A DNA stretch of 64,000 nucleotides from Leptofilum sp041748655. Lineage in GTDB: Bacteria; Chloroflexota; Anaerolineae; Promineifilales; Promineifilaceae. The DNA is taken from the NCBI GenBank assembly GCA_041748655.1, contig JBGTCV010000109.1, positions 1 to 64,000 on the forward strand, written 5' to 3'. This document shows positions 9,701 to 17,299 of this stretch, piece by piece; the stretch's first letter is position 1; each line of letters opens with the position of its first letter. Both the position numbers and the translations under genes were made by a program. Below the pieces are notes generated by a model that was given only the letters and a program-made list of their open reading frames with translations, searched no databases and had not been told where the DNA came from.

Positions 9701-12057
9701 GCGGCGACCGCGTTGGCGGCATCTTCCAGAAAGTCGTAGCCGGTGACCAGGGCAGAATTGGGTGTGGCCACCACGCCATTGGCGGTGCTGAGGTAGGCAT
9801 CCAGCATTGTCACCACCTGGGCGGGCGTTTCTACCAGGCGACCTACGGCCAGATCAGGAATGGGCAGCGTGTCGCTTTTGCTAGACAGTTCAACGGTCGC
9901 GCCGTAGCGGTCTTGCCCCAGCACGTAGCCCAGGCGCAGGCTGGCCTGCGAGGCCGTAGCGTCGAGGACCGGCGGCACGTAGTTGCGCTCGTTGGCCAGC
10001 AGCGCCTGGTCGGGATGGCGGAAGAAGGGAATCACGTCGTCGTTGCCGATGATGACGATGTAGGCCAGCGGGTTGAGCGCACGGTAGCTGTCGACGATCT
10101 CTTTGATGGCGTAGGCCACCAGGTTTTTGGCAAAGGGACAGGCGGTGTAGAGATCGGCCTGGGCGTTGGCGGCGGCCACGCGGGCGTCGCTGCTCACGTC
10201 GACGATGACGCCGTTGACTTCGGCACGAGCGGCCAATGTGGCCAGGCGCGCCTGCATGGTGGTGAGGTCGCCGGACATGCGGCTGGTATCGGCCAGGATG
10301 ATGGTATTGGTGTTATTGGCCACGGCCGTATGCGTGCTGGCAGGCAGGGCGGCGGTCACGCTGCCACAATTGCCCGCCGTTTGCATGACGTTCAGAGTGT
10401 AGCTGTTGTTCGGGTCAAAGACGCCGTTGCGGCCGCGCACCCGAATGTAGAAGTCGCCGCTGTTTTCCCAGGTGTTCAGCCGTACCCCTTCACCCGCCTT
10501 GCCGTTGAAAGCCGAGACGGCAATCAGGCTGCGCATTTGGGCGCTGGAGAAAGCGTCCGGCGAAAAGGCATCGGGGCTAAACGCATCGGGTGAGAAGGCA
10601 TCCGGTGAGAAGGCATCCGGGCTAAAGGCATCGGGTGAGAAAGCATCCGGCGAAAAAGCGTCCGGGCTGAAGGCATCAGGACTGAAGGCGTCTGGGCTGA
10701 ACGCATCCGGCGAAAAAGCATCCGGGCTGAACGCATCGGGCGAGAAGGCATCGGGGCTAAACGCATCCGGGCTGAACGCATCGGGCGAGAAAGCGTCTGG
10801 GCTGAAGGCGTCGGGACTGAAGGCGTCCGGGGCAAATTCGGCCGTCAGCGAAACCAGGTCTGCCGTCGTATCCAGCGTTTGCAGCGAGGCCCACTCGGCG
10901 GCAATGTCTTTGTAGACGGTGAGGTCGTAATTGGCGGGCAGGTCGGTGAGGGTAATCACCAGCTGGCTGTTGGGCTGCACGGCGAATTTGTACCAGCGCG
11001 ACTGCCCGGCCAGGTCGAGGTGCTGGCTGATTTCGGCTGTTTGCACGTCGGGGGAAACGCTGTCGGGCGTCAATTCCAGGTTCATCGCCCGCGGCCAGGC
11101 GTCGTTGCCCAGGCCCAGGCGAATGCAGCGGCTGAATTCGGAGGTGCCCTCATTGCCAGTGGCCAGGGCGGTTAGGCTGGCGTCGGTGAGGGTGGAGGCA
11201 ACGGCCGTCGTAAAGCTGGCGTTACCGTTTTCGTTGGTGGTTATCTCGGCCCTGCCCAACAGGGTCTGGCCATCGCCAAACCCGGAGCTGTGGCAGCTGT
11301 CGCTGGCGTAAAAAACGATGGTGTAGTGGCTGTGGGGCTTGCTGTTGATCAGCCCTTCAATTTCCAAACTCGAACCGGTGGGGACGGCGCGGATGAGGGT
11401 TGGGGTGTTTTGACGGCCGTTGGCCCCCTCATCGCCATCAGCCAGATCGTTAGCCGTTGGCCCATCGCCTTCCAGGTCGATGCCCAGGCCCCCATTGCCA
11501 GAGATTTGATTCAGATGCAGCACATTGCCGCTGCCACCGATGACCTGGATGCCGCTGCCGCTATTGTCGCTGATAGCGGTGCCTTCAACAGTATTGTGGC
11601 TGCCGTCCACGACCACACCGCTGCCATTGAAATTCTGAATGGTCAGATCGCGCACGGTGCTGTGGTCGCCAGCCAGGAGCAACCCGTCGCCAGGACCGGC
11701 TTCACTGCCATCCAGGATCACCTCAATGCTGTTGTTCCCGTTGGTTTTAAGCAAAACGGGCCGGGTGATGGCCGGCAACGGGGAAGCCGGAGCAATGATA
11801 ACCGGATTCAGGTTGCCCACCTTAAACTGGATGACGGCACTGCCGCTTTGCAGGGAGTTGGCTGCCTGAATCGCCTCACGCAGGGAGCAGTGTGGCTTGG
11901 TGCAGGCGCCATCGTCTACATCGGAGGTAGTATTGACGGTGTAAAGGACCGTACCACGCCCACTGGCCATAACTGTGGTGGTGACAAATAACACAAAAAG
12001 GGTCACAAGGATCAAGAAAGTAGTACGCCAAAGATTCGATCGATTCACGCCGTCCAT
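6781..12057 (-). CDS. giant secreted CSLREA protein with gingipain-like (C25) domain
   Basis: The 1758-aa exported protein has a signal peptide at about 1-31. The CSLREAIQAAN motif near residue 55 defines the CSLREA N-terminal domain and is followed by a right-handed beta-helix-like stretch (to about 215). A tract of about 19 SPDAF pentapeptides occupies about 408-503. Residues about 540-950 look like a peptidase C25/caspase-like fold, with candidate catalytic His in FLAGHFSAS (about 834) and Cys in FSAGCHSGY (about 870). Fibronectin/Ig-like beta domains follow (about 1200-1530). The C-terminus has four repeats carrying SLGENT and FDGSDV that resemble a beta-propeller. No cell-wall sorting signal is seen. 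The likely role is as a surface or secreted protease-adhesin; cleavage activity is inferred from fold motifs. It has its own terminator at 6710-6745. Confidence 0.8.
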   Translation of the reverse strand: MDGVNRSNLWRTTFLILVTLFVLFVTTTVMASGRGTVLYTVNTTSDVDDGACTKPHCSLREAIQAANSLQSGSAVIQFKVGNLNPVIIAPASPLPAITRPVLLKTNGNNSIEVILDGSEAGPGDGLLLAGDHSTVRDLTIQNFNGSGVVVDGSHNTVEGTAISDNSGSGIQVIGGSGNVLHLNQISGNGGLGIDLEGDGPTANDLADGDEGANGRQNTPTLIRAVPTGSSLEIEGLINSKPHSHYTIVFYASDSCHSSGFGDGQTLLGRAEITTNENGNASFTTAVASTLTDASLTALATGNEGTSEFSRCIRLGLGNDAWPRAMNLELTPDSVSPDVQTAEISQHLDLAGQSRWYKFAVQPNSQLVITLTDLPANYDLTVYKDIAAEWASLQTLDTTADLVSLTAEFAPDAFSPDAFSPDAFSPDAFSPDAFSPDAFSPDAFSPDAFSPDAFSPDAFSPDAFSPDAFSPDAFSPDAFSPDAFSPDAFSPDAFSPDAFSPDAFSSAQMRSLIAVSAFNGKAGEGVRLNTWENSGDFYIRVRGRNGVFDPNNSYTLNVMQTAGNCGSVTAALPASTHTAVANNTNTIILADTSRMSGDLTTMQARLATLAARAEVNGVIVDVSSDARVAAANAQADLYTACPFAKNLVAYAIKEIVDSYRALNPLAYIVIIGNDDVIPFFRHPDQALLANERNYVPPVLDATASQASLRLGYVLGQDRYGATVELSSKSDTLPIPDLAVGRLVETPAQVVTMLDAYLSTANGVVATPNSALVTGYDFLEDAANAVAAELSSGLGSPATTLITPRDVAPTDPASWTAAQLATLLLNNRYDVSFLAGHFSASSALAADYSTRLLAADLAASSVDMTNTLVFSAGCHSGYNIVDAHGVPDVTLEPDWAQAFASKGVTLIAGTGYQYGDTDFIEYSERLYLTFSQELRAGTGPVAIGQALAAAKQTYLAETQELRPLHEKSLLIATLFGLPMLKIDMPNGRGNPSGDTSVVGSTTGFTSNPGQTLGLIYADLTIEPELTQVEQSLDIVGAAEPTSITATYLTGSDGVIVNPAEPVLPLESLNVGVVDTVLRGVGFRGGSFTDLPGILPLTGAATTEIRGVHPPFVSSVFYPMQPYQVNYFGQLVNGLNGAVQLNVTPAQYLSDNAASLTGTLRRFDALDFRLYYSDYIAQSQVTGNVPALAAPPAITQVDAFPGGASVTIQARVTGDPAAGIQEVWVTYTGSGPLAGQWQSIDLIQSENDSTLWQAALPLNGVPASEVRFMVQAVNGVGLVSTATNYGAYYSGAGTAEGDLLETAVTLLAPPASGAYSAEIAVTAVLMADGEPVADRYLSFRVGPQTRTVITNASGEATADLALLGLPGSTELTVAFGGDSEYEASFETVPFTITKMATLLTLEPAEATIEVGQAPPFVVTLKDVLGRPFGQKTVFFILTGANGAYAEAVITDFAGRASLSGVPLPAGTYIVAVYFSGTIPLPSGSLSLPDDRYLPTAASGLLTIVDPPVGTGQTLYLSTSDSGSVDGIAYSGEDILGFDLDTGEWSLLFDGSDVGLAGQNVTAFAWLPDGSLLLTFAEDFYLSALNRPVDRGGANVDNSDILRFEPTSLGENTAGTWSLYFDGSDVDLTTPQEAIRALTVLGDGRIVISTKGPVKVGSINAQSRDLVVFTPTSLGENTSGSWAMYFDGSDVHLLSANTNSIEAVHQDEETGDLYLVTNGEGSRVLVCSPVSLGENTNCTLTDFWDGVDHGLNDAKIDAIAIR
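10548..10833 (-). repeat. 15-bp tandem array encoding (SPDAF)n
   Basis: About 19 head-to-tail 15-bp units each encode Ser-Pro-Asp-Ala-Phe. The units differ mostly at synonymous positions (TCG or AGC for Ser, GAT or GAC, GCC, GCG or GCT), so the peptide is kept while the DNA drifts. It is a protein-coding minisatellite, not a CRISPR. It joins the beta-helix half to the C25-like half of the protein, probably as an extended Pro-rich linker. Confidence 0.9.
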
Positions 12058-12399
12058 ACCTTTTCTCTCATTACCAAGATGCAGAACAAACAGGAACTTG
12101 TGCTGCCGTTACTTCAAACCCTGGCTTAGGTCAACAAATATTCTATTTTGGCTCCACCAGAAGAAATTTTTTGAAACAGGCGACGAAGGTGTTTTTTTGT
12201 CTGTCGCTTGATAACACGCATTGTTGAATGGCATTTATGGCCATCGTGTTATAGTTTGACGGGGCTTACTTACAAAACAGATTAATGAAAATTTACCCTT
12301 GGGATTTTTCAGGACACGGTTGCAGTATAACAGCGAGACGAAAGGCAAGGTGTGAAAATTCGGGGCGAATTGGGTGAAAGGCGAGTAAACGTCTCACTG
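12058..12399. other. spacer upstream of the CSLREA gene
   Basis: This 342-bp stretch contains no credible gene. It is more A/T-rich than its neighbours, holds the ribosome binding site (GAGAAAAGG) for the gene starting at 12057, and presumably carries its promoter. I found no clear terminator hairpin after the MutS-like gene that ends at 12400. Confidence 0.5.
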
Positions 12400-14250
12400 T
12401 CAATCGTGAATACTGTGGATGGGCAGGCCAGCCAGCGCCATAATTTTCAGGGCGTTGGTGGTGGGGCAAGGGCCATCGTGCAGTTTGTAGTCGAAGACCA
12501 TACGGCCGTTTTCAACCGCATCCCGAAAATGGACGTTTTGAATTTTTTCTGTCCCGTCTGCCAGCTGGATGAGCTCCAGATCGTGGGTGGCAATGGCTCC
12601 CAGGCCGCTGCCCTGGGCCAGCGCCTGAATGTAGGCGCGGCTGCCAATGAGCCGCTCCCGGTTGTTGGTGCCCCGGAAAATCTCGTCGATGAGGAAGAGC
12701 AACGGCCGTTCCCCGTCATCATTCAAAGCGTTGAGCAGCTGCGACAGGCGGCGCACTTCGGCATAAAAGAAGGAGAAGCCGTCGCTGAGCGAATCGGCCA
12801 CGCGGATGGTGGCAAAGAGGCGCAGCCAGCTGGCGCTGAACGTTTGGGCCACGGCGGGACCGCCCGCATAGGCCAGCGCCAGATTGACCCCAATGGTGCG
12901 TAGAAAAGAGCTTTTGCCCGCCATGTTGGAACCGGTAATGAGGTAAATGGCGTGCTGAGCATCCAGGTGTACATCGTTGCAGACGCGCTGCTCGCTGGCG
13001 ATGAGCGGATGCCCCAGCCGGGTGGCGCTGAACGAGGGAGAATCGGCCGTAGTGAAGGTAGGCCAGACCCATTCGCCGGGATTGAGGGTGGCAAAAGTGG
13101 CCAGACTGCTGCTTGCCTCCAGCTCGTACCAGACATCGAGCCAGCGGGGCAGCTGGGTGGTCAAATCGGCCCGGCATTGGTCCAGGCGGTAGGCGAAATA
13201 GATGTCCCAGGGCAGCAGGGCATTGAGCACAAAACCCAACAGCCAGTTTTGGCGCAGCCCCACCCCGGTGACGACGCGCTGGATACGGCGGATGTGGGCA
13301 GACGGACGTTTCCCGTCCACCAAAAACGGCTGGCAAAGCAGCGTTACTTCCGGCATTTTACCGTAGCGCCATCGCTCCAAAAAGGCAAAAACGGCGTTGA
13401 GCGCCCGCAGCCGGTCGGTGAGGAACATCACGTCGCTGAACAAGGTGGCCGTGCGCTGAAAGCCGAAGGTGATGAACAAGATGCCGTAGAGCAAGATGCT
13501 GCCAGGCCACAGCGGCGGCCATGCCCACAGCTGGTACCCGGCAAAAAGCAGCCAGTTGAGCAGTGCCAACCCAGACAAGCCGATGAGCAACGGCCGTAAC
13601 GATCCACCCTCACTGTCACGGGTTACCCAATCCAGCAATTCTTGCCCCGCCCACTGCTCGCCGGGTTTATCGACCGCCAGAGTTGCCGCCAGCGTGAGTC
13701 GTTCGCGGAAGCGGGTCTGGTTGGCCAGTTCACGGACGCGCCGCTGCCGCAGTTGGGCCGTTTCGGTGCCTGGGGCCGGGTCGATGAGCCACTCATGCAG
13801 CCGGTGGCTGCCTTCGTGGGCAACGGCCGTATCCAGCAGCCGGTGCAGCGAAAAGGGGCCAACCAGATCAATATCGATGGCAAAGGGATGATCGGGCGGG
13901 AGAGGGAACGGCCGTTCTGCAGGCAGCTTATCCCAGGCAAGGGTCATGCGGGCAACGTGGCTTTGCTTGATACGGTGCCAGATGGCAAAGCGGATGATAC
14001 TGTTTTCGACCCGACGGTGGCTGCGTACAACGGCGATGAAGGGGATGAGGGAAACGGCCGTTACCCATAACCAGACCACAGGCCCCCACTGGAAAAAACT
14101 GCCGCCGCTGACCAGCCCCGCCCCGCCAAACAAAATTAGCCGCCAGCGGGAAAATTGGTCGCTGCGCTGGCGCAAAACGGTCAGCCGCTGCTCTAGACGG
14201 GCCAGCTGGTGCTGCAAAAGGTGAAGGCGCTTTGTTTTTTCGGTCATCAA
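12400..14250 (-). CDS. membrane-anchored MutS-family ATPase
   Basis: The 616-aa protein has the MutS domain V ATPase at its C-terminus: Walker A SNMAGKSS near residue 438, Walker B LIDEIFRGTNNRER near 520, and the ATHDLEL switch. Unlike MutS or MutS2 it lacks the mismatch-recognition and Smr domains. Instead it has hydrophobic pairs at about 40-80 and 215-265 that look like transmembrane hairpins. A basic coiled-coil-like segment occupies the first 35 residues. Such MutS-related membrane proteins are widespread in Bacteroidetes and Chloroflexi, with no agreed function. A role in mismatch repair should not be assumed. Confidence 0.8.
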   Translation of the reverse strand: MMTEKTKRLHLLQHQLARLEQRLTVLRQRSDQFSRWRLILFGGAGLVSGGSFFQWGPVVWLWVTAVSLIPFIAVVRSHRRVENSIIRFAIWHRIKQSHVARMTLAWDKLPAERPFPLPPDHPFAIDIDLVGPFSLHRLLDTAVAHEGSHRLHEWLIDPAPGTETAQLRQRRVRELANQTRFRERLTLAATLAVDKPGEQWAGQELLDWVTRDSEGGSLRPLLIGLSGLALLNWLLFAGYQLWAWPPLWPGSILLYGILFITFGFQRTATLFSDVMFLTDRLRALNAVFAFLERWRYGKMPEVTLLCQPFLVDGKRPSAHIRRIQRVVTGVGLRQNWLLGFVLNALLPWDIYFAYRLDQCRADLTTQLPRWLDVWYELEASSSLATFATLNPGEWVWPTFTTADSPSFSATRLGHPLIASEQRVCNDVHLDAQHAIYLITGSNMAGKSSFLRTIGVNLALAYAGGPAVAQTFSASWLRLFATIRVADSLSDGFSFFYAEVRRLSQLLNALNDDGERPLLFLIDEIFRGTNNRERLIGSRAYIQALAQGSGLGAIATHDLELIQLADGTEKIQNVHFRDAVENGRMVFDYKLHDGPCPTTNALKIMALAGLPIHSIHD

Positions 14251-14423
14251 GTTGGGGATTATATCATCGAAAACCGGGGCATGAATGCCCAGGCTATAAT
14301 TTCAAGGCATGAATGCCCAGGCCGCTGAAAAACCACAGATTTCGCAGATTTTCCCTCTGGACACCTTTGCGGCTCTGCGCCTTTGCGCGAGGAAATTGGC
14401 TCTAGCTTGTCCAGGTTAGGGCA

Positions 14424-16115
14424 TCAAGGGGAGAAGAGCTGCTCTACCAGCTCGCGGATTTCGATGGGTCGCAGGAATTGGCCCAGGTAGGCGTCGCCCA
14501 GCCACAGCTCAAAGTGGAGATGCCCATCTTCGCTTTCGCTGCGCACGGAGGCGGGAGAGCCGCTGTTGCCAATCAGGCCAATTTGCTGCCCGGCGGTAAC
14601 GGTCGTTCCCACTACCACCCCCGCCGCAATCCCGCTGAGATGAGCATACCGGGCCACAAAACCATCCGCCTGCAAAATCCAGATTTGCATTCCCCGGTAA
14701 AAATCGAGGTTATTGGGGGCCGTATAGCCCAGCTCAATATTCTCGGCGCGGCGGCGGTTGAAGATGATTTCAGACGGCCGTTCGTAATCCACCATCGCCC
14801 GAATCACCGTGCCAGACGCGGCGGCGTAGACTGGCGTGCCCACGGCCCAGTAAAAATCGGTGCCTTCATGGATGCCCAGCCGGTAATGACGCGGCGCACC
14901 TGGCATTTGCAAATCGCGGGGGGTCAGGTCGCTGGCGCTGCCGCTGATGGGCCAGGCGTAGGGAGTGGTGGTGTGCCAAACGGCCGTATCGTGCGGCTGG
15001 GGGGTGGCTAAAACCGGGCCACCCACCACAAAGCGGCTGCCGCCCGGCTGCTGCCAAAAATAGAGCCGCTCCCGCCCTGCAAACAAAAGCTGGTCCCCAA
15101 CGGAATTGGTGGCAAAGGTGGTCACATCCGGCAGTTGGAAGACCGCCTGAAGCGCCCCGGTCTCTGGCTGCAAGCTAAGGAGCCGTCTGCCCGCCATGTC
15201 CAGGACATAAACGGCCGTCTGTGTAGCCACAATCTGGCGCGGCTGGGTAATCGTCACATTGGGGTCAAACGCAGTCAGGCGCATCGTCTCCTGGAACAGG
15301 GCGACGGTGGCGCTGCGGTCCGGATTGCGCCACAGGGCATACACCCGGTCGCCCACGCTGCTGACGTCTACCGGCAGCGCCTCCACCGGCAGCGACCAAA
15401 GACGCTGACGGCCGTCGGGAAGGTAATAGTTGGCGTAGCTGTAGCTGGTTTCCAGCCGCAGCCGCAGCCCGCTGCCCGCCGTATCGTGCCCCAGGGCCAC
15501 AAAATAATGGCTGGAAGTGTCGCCAATCGGCCGTTCGTACCGCTCGATCTGCCAGACGGCCGTTTCTAAATCCAGCGCATACACATCCCCGGTGCGGTCT
15601 AAAACCAGCAGCTGCTGCCCCACCAGCGCCAGATCGAGCGGCTCTTGCACCCGTAAATCGTCCACAAAATCCCCCGCTTGCAGCAGCGGCTGCGGCGGGG
15701 CAGCGGCTGCCAGATCGAGCGCTAGCACGCGCCCACCGTCGAGCAAAAAGGCGGTGGTGGCGTTCATGGCCAGGGCGATGGGATGCCAGAAGCTGCCCGC
15801 ATCGTACTGCCAGAGTCCGCTGTTTTGGGGCAGGAGGTGGTGGAAGGTGGCGGCGTGGCTTACGGCCGTATCGCGCATCGCTTCATCCAGAGGATTGTCC
15901 CACTGGGGCAAAGCTGGCGGCGTGGCGGAGGGAATGGTTGTGGGCAAGGCCGTCGGCGCTGGCGCAGTCGGGTCTGGCGCAGGGATGGTCGGGGTGACGG
16001 CTGGCAGGCTGGTGGGGGCCACCGCAAGGGGCAGTTGGGCGGGCAGTGGAGGTGCGGTGCAGGCGATTAGCCCAACCAGCAGGCCAATCAGGCTGAAAGT
16101 TGTGTGTCGTTTCAT
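14424..16115 (-). CDS. lipoprotein with beta-propeller and M23 (LytM) peptidase domain
   Basis: The 563-aa protein begins MKRHTTF with a lipobox-like LIACTAP at about residues 13-20, then a Pro/Thr/Ala-rich linker (about 20-70). The middle (about 80-390) looks like a PQQ/WD-type beta-propeller (LALDLAAA, VYALDLETA and VYVLDMAG strands). The C-terminal 150 residues match LytM/M23 peptidases: HEGTDFYWAVGTPVYA near 415, ARYAHLSG, and HLHFELW near 530, which supply the zinc ligands. Predicted role: periplasmic or surface cleavage of peptidoglycan cross-links. The reading frame is open for another 350 bp upstream, but the true start is the ATG at 16115, which overlaps the stop of the preceding gene as ATGA. 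Confidence 0.85.
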   Translation of the reverse strand: MKRHTTFSLIGLLVGLIACTAPPLPAQLPLAVAPTSLPAVTPTIPAPDPTAPAPTALPTTIPSATPPALPQWDNPLDEAMRDTAVSHAATFHHLLPQNSGLWQYDAGSFWHPIALAMNATTAFLLDGGRVLALDLAAAAPPQPLLQAGDFVDDLRVQEPLDLALVGQQLLVLDRTGDVYALDLETAVWQIERYERPIGDTSSHYFVALGHDTAGSGLRLRLETSYSYANYYLPDGRQRLWSLPVEALPVDVSSVGDRVYALWRNPDRSATVALFQETMRLTAFDPNVTITQPRQIVATQTAVYVLDMAGRRLLSLQPETGALQAVFQLPDVTTFATNSVGDQLLFAGRERLYFWQQPGGSRFVVGGPVLATPQPHDTAVWHTTTPYAWPISGSASDLTPRDLQMPGAPRHYRLGIHEGTDFYWAVGTPVYAAASGTVIRAMVDYERPSEIIFNRRRAENIELGYTAPNNLDFYRGMQIWILQADGFVARYAHLSGIAAGVVVGTTVTAGQQIGLIGNSGSPASVRSESEDGHLHFELWLGDAYLGQFLRPIEIRELVEQLFSP

Positions 16116-16495
16116 GCAAATATGTCCTGCAAAAAGCAGGTGAGCTGCTCCGGAAAAGTTGACCACCAGGGGGAAACGGCCGTTACCCGCAGCAAATGTG
16201 TTCCAATTTGGGGGAACAGAGTCAACATCTCCTGCCGAACAGGGTGTGGCCTGTGGGCATCTCCCCGGCTGGCGTGACGCAGCAGCCGCCGCGCCAGCGA
16301 AGCCGACCCTTTTTGCCCCAGCGCTGAACCGACGTAGAGGTAATCGCCGGGAGGAACTAGGAAGAGACGGCCGTTTTGAAAACGGCCGAACTGTACCGCC
16401 ACCGGCTGGCTCACATTCAGACGCAGCAAATAGACGCCCCCCTGAGACGCTGCCCCCCAACAGCAAAAATGCGCATCCCGATACGTTATTTCCAT
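16112..16495 (-). CDS. DUF123/GIY-YIG-type nuclease-like protein
   Basis: The 127-aa protein carries the DUF123 (GIY-YIG superfamily) pattern: GVYLLRLN, then PGDYLYVGSALGQKG, then LARRLLRHASRGDAHRP. In this family the Y/Y and R residues form an endonuclease-like active site, but function is mostly untested. The ATG at 16495 is preferred over an upstream start at 16558 because homology begins near MEITYRDAHF. Its stop overlaps the start of the M23 lipoprotein (ATGA), so the two are translationally coupled. A nuclease-like gene coupled to a peptidoglycan hydrolase is odd. Confidence 0.7.
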   Translation of the reverse strand: MEITYRDAHFCCWGAASQGGVYLLRLNVSQPVAVQFGRFQNGRLFLVPPGDYLYVGSALGQKGSASLARRLLRHASRGDAHRPHPVRQEMLTLFPQIGTHLLRVTAVSPWWSTFPEQLTCFLQDIFA

Positions 16496-16608
16496 GATCG
16501 CAATTCTACCTTTCACACGCTTAAAGGAACAACCTGATACCAAAATGCGTTCTAGCATTAGTTCAGGTGAGACGCATCTTTGGTAAGTTGTAATAAAAGG
16601 AGATGGTT

Positions 16609-17130
16609 ATGAAACAGAAGTTATGGACCTTATTGAGTTTACTCGCTTTATTGATCTCTGTCGGCTGCACTGCGGGAAACGGAACGGAAGCAGACTCAAC
16701 CAGTCTGCCGCCAGCGACTTTAGCTGTCGATACGGCCGTTCCCTCCACCGTACCTGAAGCCACCCAACCTGGTCGTCCAACACCAGCGGCCAGCCCCGAA
16801 GTAGAAAGGGTGCCACCGTTGGAGGGTACGGCCGTTGTCGGTGAAGTACCGGAAGCAATCATGACGGCCGTTTACGAAGACCTGGCTGCCACCCAAAACG
16901 TATCCAAGGAAATAATCACCGTCACCAGAGCTGAAGCGATTATCTGGAGTGATGGATCTTTGGGCTGTCCGCAGCCGGGGCAGGTGTATACCCAGGCCCT
17001 TGTCAGTGGGTACTGGATTGTTTTGGAGGTAAACGGCCGTAGTTACGACTACCATGCGGCTGAAACCGGCTACTTTGTTCTTTGCCAAAACAAGCTCCCG
17101 GTACCTCCCGCTGGAACTCCCACCTCTTAA
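16609..17130 (+). CDS. lipoprotein with conserved SLGCPQPG domain
   Basis: The 173-aa protein has a signal peptide with lipobox SVGCTAG (Cys about residue 20), a Thr/Pro-rich linker to about residue 80, and a conserved C-terminal module WSDGSLGCPQPG, YTQALVSGYWIVL, GRSYDYH. That module recurs in small secreted proteins of cyanobacteria and Chloroflexi, with no known function. The two Cys residues (SLGC and FVLC) could form a disulfide. I chose the second ATG (16609) because AGGAG sits 6 bases before it, while the first ATG (16603) abuts the Shine-Dalgarno sequence. It is divergent from the DUF123 gene and is followed at once by a terminator. Confidence 0.75.
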   Translation: MKQKLWTLLSLLALLISVGCTAGNGTEADSTSLPPATLAVDTAVPSTVPEATQPGRPTPAASPEVERVPPLEGTAVVGEVPEAIMTAVYEDLAATQNVSKEIITVTRAEAIIWSDGSLGCPQPGQVYTQALVSGYWIVLEVNGRSYDYHAAETGYFVLCQNKLPVPPAGTPTS

Positions 17131-17138
17131 CTAAAAAA

Positions 17139-17163
17139 GATGAGGGCCGTGCTGGCCCTCATC
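17139..17163 (+). terminator. intrinsic terminator after the lipoprotein gene
   Basis: The stem GATGAGGGCC pairs with GGCCCTCATC around a 5-nt loop, 8 bases after the stop codon. An A-run precedes it and a moderately T-rich tail (tcagtttcctt) follows, so it could work in both directions between two convergent genes. A second 7-bp hairpin (CAGTGCC/GGCACTG, 17179-17196) follows. Confidence 0.75.
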
Positions 17164-17201
17164 TCAGTTTCCTTCAGGCAGTGCCCGATGGCACTGGCTT
17201 T

Positions 17202-17290
17202 AACTACTCAGGTGCAAGGCACTGGCCGCAGGAGTTTCAATTAGTTGGAACCGTTTGGCCAGTGCCTCGCACCACTCAGGCGTAGTAGTT
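17202..17290. repeat. dispersed palindromic element, copy A
   Basis: This 89-bp near-palindrome has arms GTGCAAGGCACTGGCC (17212-17227) and GGCCAGTGCCTCGCAC (17257-17272) that pair at 15 of 16 positions. Outer arms ACTACTCAGG and the end CGTAGTAGT also pair. A second copy in inverted orientation lies at 46717-46803, with about 80-90% identity by eye. It sits between convergent genes, so it could form a strong transcript-end hairpin. No transposase or target duplication was seen. Confidence 0.85.
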
Positions 17291-17299
17291 ACCTCGATC

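Noticed and set aside
9553..10593. 346-codon plus-strand frame opposite the C25-like region
   Set aside because: A Gly/His/Val-rich shadow of the real minus-strand gene, a product of its codon bias.
10548..10833. Regular short repeats resembling a CRISPR array
   Set aside because: Units are 15 bp with no unique spacers, lie inside a long ORF and encode SPDAF; no cas genes are present.
16116..16466. N-terminal extension of the M23 lipoprotein frame
   Set aside because: It runs out of frame through the DUF123 gene; a lipobox signal peptide begins at the ATG at 16115.
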